Shown: piece after piece, positions 58,279 through 64,000 of the stretch | Layout of the letters: each line of letters opens with the position of its first letter | How positions within the stretch are numbered: the stretch's first letter is position 1 | NCBI GenBank assembly: GCA_019637335.1 | Contig: JAHBVV010000022.1 | Location: 58,686 to 122,685 of the forward strand | DNA length: 64,000 nucleotides | Source of the DNA: Candidatus Hydrogenedentota bacterium | Lineage (GTDB): Bacteria > Hydrogenedentota > Hydrogenedentia > Hydrogenedentales > JAEUWI01 | Reading direction: 5' to 3' | Position numbers and translations under genes: made by a program | Notes under the pieces: generated by a model | Told to the model about the DNA's origin: nothing | Seen by the model: only the letters and a program-made list of their open reading frames with translations | Database searches by the model: none

Positions 58279-58397
58279 CCCTGAGACCAGCGTAACCGGA
58301 TCGCGAATTGCTTTCAATTTCTCGGGATCTTATTGGCCTGCAAGGGTATACATAAGTTGTGAGCGCCCCATGTCTCCCAATATCAGGAGTGTTTGGA

Positions 58398-58502
58398 GTG
58401 AGGTCATCCGATCAGATTGCGCTGACCCAGCGTGAAGTAGAGATTCTCGGGGGGGGGGCTGGAGAATCGTCAACCTGCTCGAAAAGCTTTTGGCTAAAGT
58501 GA
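58398..58502 (+). pseudogene. Short frame with LuxR-like start and a ten-G tract
   Basis: A GTG at 58398, preceded by AGGAG at good spacing, opens MRSSDQIALTQREVEILGGG. The segment LTQREVEIL is the start of a LuxR-type helix-turn-helix domain, but the rest of that domain is missing. A run of ten G (58449-58458) follows directly. In the given frame the product ends after 34 residues; one extra G would give a longer end GWRIVNLLEKLLAKVSVEHV. It is either a remnant, a frameshift, or a slippage-switchable gene. Confidence 0.35.
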
Positions 58503-58695
58503 GTGTCGAACATGTATGAACCTAATACGCCAAGTGCTTCCGTATCGCTTTCGGTGGGAAAACGCAAAAAGGATCGAGGTTATATCGACATATATGATAC
58601 ACGCCTCGGGGCGCAATATAAATTGAGTCGAACTCGTTTGTTCTCAAGGCGAAGAACTCTGGTCGACACTGCCAAGCAGGAACTTTTGCTTCTTC

Positions 58696-59002
58696 GTAAC
58701 ACTTTAGCGGTCTGAAGTAGCGCCAGCCCATTCTTGTCATGCCGCGATACTACGACGAGAGCGTGCAAGGCTGGGAGCGCAGGCGTCCCCGCCTGCAATG
58801 CACCGGAGGTGCATGGCGTGTTTGCAATATCGGCACACTTGATCGGCGAGACAATTGGCGCCGGACTACCGCTGACTAGTAGACTCGCGCCTCCGGCGCG
58901 TTGCGGGCGGGCCGCCCGCGCTCCCATTCGTCCGCACTTCCGTTGCGGCGCGGGATTGTATCGTCGAGGAATCAAGCCAACTTCATTCCGCTAAAGAATT
59001 AC
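58696..59002. mobile_element. MITE-like element, copy B (with insertion)
   Basis: Opposite orientation to copy A at 21752-21903. Terminal repeats at 58696-58718 and 58980-59002 carry the core CTTTAGCGG / CCGCTAAAG. Removing 58781-58935 leaves exactly 152 bases that align end to end with copy A with about 13 differences. The region 58279-58695 has no other supportable gene besides the short frame at 58398, and 59003-59226 shows nothing but presumably holds the cotH-like promoter. Confidence 0.7.
58781..58935. mobile_element. 155-bp insertion nested inside MITE copy B
   Basis: An additional block, absent from copy A, flanked by GC-rich imperfect inverted repeats: GGAGCGCAGGCGTCC at the left and a GCGGGCGG...CGCGCTCCC arrangement at the right. 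It begins exactly after GGGAGCGC of the MITE body. It probably represents another dispersed repeat that entered the MITE. Confidence 0.5.
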
Positions 59003-59226
59003 GTTAATTCAAGGTTCCGAATCGACTCAATTTTGCGCCCATATACCAAGATCGAGTTTAAATGCGTTGCCCCCGCCCGGCAATTCGCTGGCATTCCCGT
59101 TACCGGCGCGCTATAGTACCCTGCAAGTGTGCGTGTGGCGGGTAGCAGCCGGGACCACAACGGATCAGCCAGGGGGTTGCTCCGTATCCCGGAGCCGCTC
59201 TCCCGCCAATGACCAAGGGAGAGAAC

Positions 59227-60894
59227 ATGCATAACGTCGATTTCAGGAGGCCTCTGCTGCCCTTCGCCCTGTCGCTGCTGGCGCTGGCCGGCTGCCATCC
59301 CAATGTGCCCATCTTCCGATTCCAACTGATCAACGAGTCCCCGTTCGAGATTACCGACTTCCGCGTGGCGGCAAGCGAAGCGGCGCTGAACGCCGCGCCC
59401 AACCGGATCGGCGATCCCCTCCAGCCGAACCGGGTGGCGGACGCCGACGTACAGGGCGCGGGCGCGTTCTGGCTCCGCGCCACGGCCCAGGTGGACGGCG
59501 AGCCGGTGACCCGTACCCGCGGGCCGATCACCATGCTTTCCGGCACGGTGGGATGGGCGTGGTACATGGACGGCGACAGCCTCGTCGAGGGAACCGCAAC
59601 CCCGCACCTGTACGCCCGGAGCCCGCTGCCCGTCATCCTCATTGACACCAACCGTACCCCCATCCCGGATGAGCCGAAGATCGACGCCACGATGTATGTC
59701 GTCGACCACCAGGATGGGACCCTCAACCGGCCCGATCCCGCCGCGGCGACCTTTTCGAGCCTGATCGGCATCGAGCGCCGGGGTAACTCCTCCCAGACCT
59801 TCCCCAAGGCCTCCTGGGGCATCGAAACCCGCGATGAAGCCGGTGAAGACCGGAGTGTGTCGCTCCTCGGCATGCCCGACGAGGAGGACTGGGTCCTCTA
59901 TGGCCCGTGGATGGACCGCAGCCTCATCCGCAACGTCGTCGGCTATGGCCTCTGGGGCGATCTGGGCTATTACGCGCCCCGGACGCGCTTCTGCGAGGTC
60001 TACCTCGTCGACGAGCGCGGCGAAACCTGGGCAAACGGCTACGAAGGCGTCTACGTCCTTACGGAACGCGTCAAGCGCGACCGCAACCGCGTCGCCATCG
60101 CGGGCTTGGGCGAGGAAGACACCGAGGAGCCCGCGATCAGCGGAGGCTATCTCCTCGAAATCATGCTTCCCAGCCGATTGGACCCCGACGAGGTCGGCCT
60201 GCCGATCTCGGGCGGCTTCGTGGCCAGCCTGGTCTATCCGCGGCCGGACAACATCCTGCCCGTGCAGCAGGCCTGGATACAGAACTACCTGGACGATTTT
60301 GAGAGCGCCCTCTTCGGCGCGAACTTCACCGACCCCGAAACGGGCTACGCCGCCTACATTGACGTCGATTCCTTCGTCGACTACATGATCCTGCAGGAAT
60401 TCTTCAAGAACCGCGACGCCTTTCATTCCTCCACCTTCCTCCACAAGGACCGCGAAGGCCCCCTCCGCCTTGGCCCCATCTGGGACCTGAATATCGCCAT
60501 GGGCTACTTCAGCTTCCAGGGGCTGGAAGGCACGGCGGACTGGCTCCTGAACCAGGACGGCGGGCCCATCGAGCGCAGCCCCTGGACCGCCCGGCTGCTG
60601 GCCGATCCCGCGTTCCGCGCGCGTTTCATCGCGCGGTGGAATGAACTGCGCCAGGGCCCGCTCAGCGCGCGCCAGATGAACCTCCGGATCGACGACGCCG
60701 CCGCCGGGCTCGAAACCGCGCAGGCCCGCCAGTTCATCCGCTGGCCCTCGCTCGGCATGACCCTGCTCCCCGACATCCGCTTCCTCATGTTCGCCGGCCC
60801 GCACCCCGATTCACACCAGGGCGAGCTGAACTACCTCAAAAACTGGCTCAAGGATCGCGGGGAATGGATGGATCGGAATCTCGATTCGCTCTGA
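59227..60894 (+). CDS. CotH-like kinase lipoprotein
   Basis: A 555-residue lipoprotein of the CotH family (protein-kinase-like fold, known in spore-coat CotH). The signal peptide ends with the lipobox LALAGC. Landmarks are IGIERRGNSSQTFPKASWGIE, LYGPWMDRSLIRNVVGYGLW, GYEGVYVLTERVKRDRNRVAI, GGYLLEIM, DSFVDYMILQEFFKNRDAFHSSTFL, and GPIWDLNIAMG (metal-binding Asp). The start at 59227 has GGGAG just upstream; an ATG 18 bases earlier is also in frame. It is convergent with the double-Gly peptide genes, separated by a bidirectional hairpin. CotH kinases phosphorylate Ser residues; the substrate here is not known. Confidence 0.88.
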   Translation: MHNVDFRRPLLPFALSLLALAGCHPNVPIFRFQLINESPFEITDFRVAASEAALNAAPNRIGDPLQPNRVADADVQGAGAFWLRATAQVDGEPVTRTRGPITMLSGTVGWAWYMDGDSLVEGTATPHLYARSPLPVILIDTNRTPIPDEPKIDATMYVVDHQDGTLNRPDPAAATFSSLIGIERRGNSSQTFPKASWGIETRDEAGEDRSVSLLGMPDEEDWVLYGPWMDRSLIRNVVGYGLWGDLGYYAPRTRFCEVYLVDERGETWANGYEGVYVLTERVKRDRNRVAIAGLGEEDTEEPAISGGYLLEIMLPSRLDPDEVGLPISGGFVASLVYPRPDNILPVQQAWIQNYLDDFESALFGANFTDPETGYAAYIDVDSFVDYMILQEFFKNRDAFHSSTFLHKDREGPLRLGPIWDLNIAMGYFSFQGLEGTADWLLNQDGGPIERSPWTARLLADPAFRARFIARWNELRQGPLSARQMNLRIDDAAAGLETAQARQFIRWPSLGMTLLPDIRFLMFAGPHPDSHQGELNYLKNWLKDRGEWMDRNLDSL

Positions 60895-60928
60895 TCCGGC
60901 CGCCGCATTCCAGAAACAGACAAAACAA

Positions 60929-60967
60929 CCGGGGTGGGCGCCGCTGATTGATCGGCGTCCACCCCGG
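60929..60967. terminator. Bidirectional hairpin between cotH-like gene and peptide genes
   Basis: Arms CCGGGGTGGGCGCCG (60929-60943) and CGGCGTCCACCCCGG (60953-60967) pair with one mismatch. It lies between the convergent cotH-like gene (ends 60894) and the first peptide gene (ends 61007), so it separates two transcripts. Confidence 0.7.
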
Positions 60968-61006
60968 CATCTCGTACGGCCCGCGCCCGCTGGCGCGGCG
61001 ATTGAT

Positions 61007-61198
61007 CTACTCTACCTTGGGGAAGTAGTTCAGCGACGTATCGAGGCTGCTGAGCGAGGTCGGCGACGTAAGCTTGTACGACGTCAGCTTATACGACGTC
61101 AGCTGATACGAAGAGAGCAGCCCGCCCTTGACGTGCCGGAGCTCGTCTTCCGAAATCGTGATATCTTCGTTCAAGTCGTTCAGTTCGATTTTAGGCAT
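61007..61198 (-). CDS. Double-glycine-leader peptide precursor 1
   Basis: A 63-residue peptide. The leader MPKIELNDLNEDITISEDEL is followed by RHVKGG, a double-glycine cleavage site (residues 25-26). The 37-residue core after GG starts LLSSYQLTSYKLTSYKLTS and has three pentapeptides K/Q-LTSY; it is rich in Ser, Thr, Leu and Tyr and has no cysteine. An AAAGGAA site lies before the ATG. The leader is nearly the same as in the gene at 61358-61519. It suggests a ribosomally made, leader-processed peptide exported by a C39-type ABC transporter, which is not in the window. Core modification is unknown. Confidence 0.75.
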   Translation of the reverse strand: MPKIELNDLNEDITISEDELRHVKGGLLSSYQLTSYKLTSYKLTSPTSLSSLDTSLNYFPKVE

Positions 61199-61357
61199 GG
61201 GTTTCGTTTCCTTTCACGTTGTTCTTCCATCGAATTCGGCGTGGAATTCCGCCGGCGGTATTACATTCGGCCCGCGGCGGGCGGGGGCGCGCCGCTTCGC
61301 GCCATGCTCCCCCGCGCCATCGGGATTCAATTGCAATTCCGGGGAGCGATCCAACCC

Positions 61358-61519
61358 TCAGAATTTGTAGTAGTTGTAGTCGATCGCGCTGTCCAGCTTG
61401 TAGGTGGACGGGGAGGACTGGAAGTAGCGCAGGTCATACACCCCGCCCTTCACGTGCTTGAGCTCTTCCTCCGTCACCGTGATGTCCTCATTCAGATCCT
61501 TGATTTCAATGTGTGACAT
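61358..61519 (-). CDS. Double-glycine-leader peptide precursor 2
   Basis: A 53-residue peptide, below the usual size limit for gene calling. Leader MSHIEIKDLNEDITVTEEEL then KHVKGG; the core of 27 residues (after Gly26) begins VYDLRYFQSSPSTYKLDSA and ends DYNYYKF, rich in Tyr. Its leader matches precursor 1 in 16 of 26 positions, mostly with conservative changes at the others, while the cores differ. An AGGGG site precedes the ATG. The 159-base gap to precursor 1 and the 268-base gap to the upstream gene (61520-61787) hold no gene; an AT-rich patch at 61670-61730 could be the promoter. Confidence 0.72.
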   Translation of the reverse strand: MSHIEIKDLNEDITVTEEELKHVKGGVYDLRYFQSSPSTYKLDSAIDYNYYKF

Positions 61520-61787
61520 GGCGCGTAACCCCTGTGGTTGGTCCCGCCCTCACGCTGGCGGCGCTGCGGGAAAGTTTCGGTTTCAGGGCGCGCCTGGCGC
61601 CGGACCATCCGGCGTAAGGCGTTTGATTGGTACACCGCATAGGCTGTGCCAAGCGCGGCCAGCCTGTAACCTGCTCGAATTAAAAGAGATACAAAACCCC
61701 TCTAATCGAGCTCACTTAAACTGTCTCAAATCAGGGCCGGGAACCAGTCTGTAATCAACGTCTTCGGCCCCAATCCAGGGCCATACT

Positions 61788-62897
61788 TCAATCGGGCGCC
61801 TCCGGCGATACCGCCGCATCCTCCGCCAATTCCAGGATCCCGAAGTCGTACAGGCGCCGAACGATTCCGGGCGCGAGCCGCACCCGCGTGTCCGCGTGGA
61901 TCGCCTCCAGCACCGCGTCCGTGGTCCGCCCGTCGAAGTAATGCAACAGCGAGAGCAACACCGCCGGCGCCGAGAAGGGTTGCGCGTAGCGCGCGGACTT
62001 CAGCAACGCGCGCTCCGCGTCCCGTTCCACGATGCTGTAACTCGCCACACGCAGGCGCTCCGGCGGCGCGCCGTCGTGCAGCCGCGCAAACCGCGCTTCA
62101 ACATCCAGCAGGTGCAGCCGCGCCTCCATGCCGCCGATCTCGAGTGCCTCGCGCGCGCTCAACCGCTCGACCGCGTCCGCGCAGGCCTCGTAGAACGAAG
62201 CCCGCGTCCCGCTCCAGAACGACCATGCATCCGGGCGGAGCGACACCTTGTTTCGCGCCGTCGCTTCGCCCTGCGCGGGCATGAGCGCCGCCGCCGGATT
62301 CTCCAGCACCCGCGCAATCGCCCACCACGCCAGCGACCACTCCAGGCTGCCGAGCAGCCCCTGCAACACGTACCAGAACTGGAACCCGGTGTAGCCCTTC
62401 ACGTGCTTGCAAAACCACGTCGAACAGATGGAATTCCGCTGCTTCCAGATACCGCAGATCGGGCCCGCGTCCGGATCCGGCGTGATCGCGTAGGGGCAGC
62501 GCAAGTCCGGATCGCGGCCGAACAACTCGTCTTTGTGCTGGCGGTAGACCGTGCGAATCTTCGGCGCGGGGCGCACCCCCAACAGCGTGGCCTGCGCCCG
62601 GTGCTCCGCCGAGCCCGCCACAAATGCCCGCAACGCGGCGCCGCCCGCCGTATCCACCGAAAGCGCCCGGCCCACCAGAAAATTGGGCACATCGGGGAAA
62701 TACGTGCAGCACTTCGTCTCCGGATGGAAAAAACCCATCCCCGGAACGGGAGCCCCCTGGCCCCGATCACACATGGCGCAATCGAAGCAGGTCGCCTCCC
62801 GTTCGCGCGGAATGCCGCCTGGAAGTAACTCTTCCACCCAGCGCTGATACAGTTCGGGCAATTGCTCGAACTCGCTCTCCGGCGCACAATTCGCCAT
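61788..62897 (-). CDS. Cysteine-cluster protein linked to the peptide genes
   Basis: A 369-residue cytosolic protein, no signal peptide. It has ten cysteines in its first 163 residues: C4, CFDCAMC (37, 40, 43), KCC (63-64), C134, C148, C158 and C163. The cluster CxxCxxC plus CC resembles YkgJ-type cysteine clusters (Fe-S or zinc). CCTYFPDVPNFLVGRAL is a strong block. The rest is helical with a C-terminal wing (VLEAIHADTRVRLAPGIVRRLYDFGILEL). The start at 62897 is chosen because it begins MANCAPES; an upstream in-frame start adds 23 residues. Upstream of the precursors and after the SurA-like gene, it may modify or bind the peptides, which is inferred. Confidence 0.6.
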   Translation of the reverse strand: MANCAPESEFEQLPELYQRWVEELLPGGIPREREATCFDCAMCDRGQGAPVPGMGFFHPETKCCTYFPDVPNFLVGRALSVDTAGGAALRAFVAGSAEHRAQATLLGVRPAPKIRTVYRQHKDELFGRDPDLRCPYAITPDPDAGPICGIWKQRNSICSTWFCKHVKGYTGFQFWYVLQGLLGSLEWSLAWWAIARVLENPAAALMPAQGEATARNKVSLRPDAWSFWSGTRASFYEACADAVERLSAREALEIGGMEARLHLLDVEARFARLHDGAPPERLRVASYSIVERDAERALLKSARYAQPFSAPAVLLSLLHYFDGRTTDAVLEAIHADTRVRLAPGIVRRLYDFGILELAEDAAVSPEAPD

Positions 62898-62938
62898 GGT
62901 CCGCCTCGCCTGCCTCGTTGTTTCGCGCGCGGGGCCCG

Positions 62939-63355
62939 CTACTTCGCCATCTCCTTCGAAAGCCACTCTTCCACCGCCAGATCGCGGATCAGCGCGCGCA
63001 CCGCGGCGGATTCCGCCGCCCGGGCCCCGTCCTGCGCGGCGATATGGTCGCGCGCCTTGCTGATCCGGATATTCTCGTCCAGGTGCTTCTCCAGATCGTC
63101 CAGCGTGATCCCGTGTGTGCGCATCCAGGCGTCCGTGTCCGCCGCCTTGTGCAGCCCGCGCGTCGCCCGGAACACATCCGCCGCGCGCTGGAGCTCCGCA
63201 GGCGTCGCCTCGATCCCGGCCGCACCCGCCGCGTTCAACAACAGCTTGCGCCGCACCACCTGGCCCAGCGCCTCCGCAAAACCGCCCTCGATACGGAGAA
63301 AGGAAACCACTTCAGACACCGAAACGTTCAATACCGATTCGCTGCTTTCCGACAT
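62939..63355 (-). CDS. Stand-alone SurA-N-like protein
   Basis: A 138-residue helical protein. SVSEVVSFLRIEGGFAEALGQVVRRKLLLNAA, GIEATPAELQRAADVFRATRGLH, and TDAWMRTHGITLDDLEKHL form the pattern of the SurA N-terminal chaperone domain. The parvulin isomerase domain is missing and no signal peptide is present. The start at 63355 (MSESSESV) is favoured, since upstream in-frame DNA looks non-coding. From memory, small proteins of this type accompany bacteriocin-type exporters. It is the first gene of the four-gene minus-strand cluster. Confidence 0.6.
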   Translation of the reverse strand: MSESSESVLNVSVSEVVSFLRIEGGFAEALGQVVRRKLLLNAAGAAGIEATPAELQRAADVFRATRGLHKAADTDAWMRTHGITLDDLEKHLDENIRISKARDHIAAQDGARAAESAAVRALIRDLAVEEWLSKEMAK

Positions 63356-63979
63356 GGGTCGTCTCCTGCTGCGGACGCCTCCCGAATCGGGAAGCGGTCC
63401 AGTCCCGTGTGTACGCCAGGCAATCGCGCGGTCCCGCCGGCGATCCTGGCGTCGAAATCCCTGCAATGCGCCCCCGAATTCAAGCACAGTTCCATTATGC
63501 ACCCGATCCCCGGACTTTGCAATGGGATTCCGGGCCAGCGAACACCAACCCCACGAGGCCACAGGAGGTTCGGCATCCCGCCACGGCGCGTCCCCGACCT
63601 GACCGGCGCGGCGCCACCATTGGCCATTCCGCCACCACGTGAGGCCAATAACCGTGCCACGCGATGGCGCCCCGGCGCCTTCGTGTGCCTGGAGCAACGC
63701 AGCCCCGACTCTTCCAGCCACACCCCGCACGAGCGGCTCATCCCCCACCTGCGCCATCCGAGTTGGCGGCAAGTGGCGCGCCGCCCTTTGGGCCGGAAGA
63801 GCGGGACTCCCGAGTCCATCATATTCGGCATCAACGCGCCTCGAACCACCATGCAATTCGCGTTCATTCGTGTTCATTCGCGGTTCAAGTTTATGGCTCA
63901 TCCGGTTTGAAGGTACATCGGCAACGATGGCGGCAAATATGGGTAGTTTGCTCGGTTCTCTTTTCCGGGCGGCGATGCT
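63356..63979. other. Intergenic region with a short tandem repeat
   Basis: About 620 bases before the right-edge start. The SurA-like gene's promoter should be here. At 63852-63888 there is a tandem run of ATTCGCGTTC / ATTCGTGTTC / ATTCGCGGTTC units, a type of dispersed repeat often seen in environmental genomes. Longer frames exist but look like noise of GC-rich DNA. Confidence 0.4.
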
Positions 63980-64000
63980 ATGAGCGTATACAAGATTCCT
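63980..64000 (+). CDS. Possible start of a gene leaving the right edge
   Basis: An ATG at 63980 begins MSVYKIP and runs off the window. It overlaps the stop of an 18-codon frame (ATGA). Too little is visible to name it; it would be the first gene to the right of the peptide cluster, transcribed divergently from it. Confidence 0.3.

Noticed and set aside
58503..58715. A 70-codon frame starting MSNMYEPNTP
   Set aside because: No convincing ribosome site, and its end lies in the MITE terminal repeat; not supported as a gene.

Overview
The window is high-GC, densely coded bacterial chromosome on both strands. No rRNA, tRNA, CRISPR array or prophage was seen. The gene content includes PVC-type membrane-bound dehydrogenases fused to cytochrome c, DUF1080 and sulfatase proteins, a pseudopilin with a C-terminal MDGHVEF stretch, ECF sigma factors, a GH99-like hydrolase and many secreted lipoproteins. 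This points to a free-living heterotroph of the Planctomycetes/Verrucomicrobia/Lentisphaerae/Hydrogenedentes type. The exact phylum is inference from gene content.

Layout. 1-5656: PNP-yggU-accA operon, a tiny zinc-motif protein, a secreted endonuclease/exonuclease/phosphatase-fold protein, an FMN reductase, and a GAF-GGDEF cyclase coupled to a lipoprotein. 5798-16302: a large hybrid histidine kinase, a stand-alone IMP cyclohydrolase next to purD, a response regulator with a degenerate GGDEF, an orphan ExbD, a TPR membrane protein, and an ECF sigma/membrane protein/Spy-like operon. 16581-23522: a PVC-type dehydrogenase, two poorly known secreted proteins and a MITE-like element. 23748-28530: a GntR/LacI-like regulator with a palindrome at its promoter, then a pseudopilin, a beta-helix protein and a GH99-like hydrolase, which look like a carbohydrate-use locus. 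28564-44951: membrane proteins, a sulfatase-PhoD pair, a phosphofructokinase, a Gdx/SugE-type exporter, a giant MscK-like channel, a 1,689-residue multidomain dehydrogenase and a double-DUF1080 protein. 45107-53706: housekeeping (glutaredoxin-like, mpl, fmdB-like, argD-argF-argG, rsmD, nrdR) separated by nonamer tandem repeats. 53835-60894: a large M48 membrane peptidase, a secreted beta-sandwich protein, a poly-G reading frame, a second MITE copy carrying a nested insertion, and a CotH-like kinase lipoprotein.

The most interesting region is the right end (61007-63355, minus strand). Two short genes encode peptides with near-identical leaders ending in HVKGG and unrelated Ser/Thr/Tyr-rich cores, one with pentapeptide repeats. 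They lie downstream of a cysteine-cluster protein of unknown function and a stand-alone SurA-N-like chaperone. This looks like a ribosomally made, double-glycine-leader peptide (RiPP/bacteriocin-like) system. Its exporter/protease, and any further modifying enzymes, would lie beyond base 64000. The second copy of precursor-type genes was found by reading the minus strand directly and is only 53 codons long.

Repeats worth noting are: a pair of 152-bp elements with 23-bp terminal inverted repeats (21752-21903 and 58696-59002, opposite orientation), the second split by a 155-bp insertion; and tandem GTCCNNNNN nonamers in three intergenic gaps (45032, 46902, 50739).
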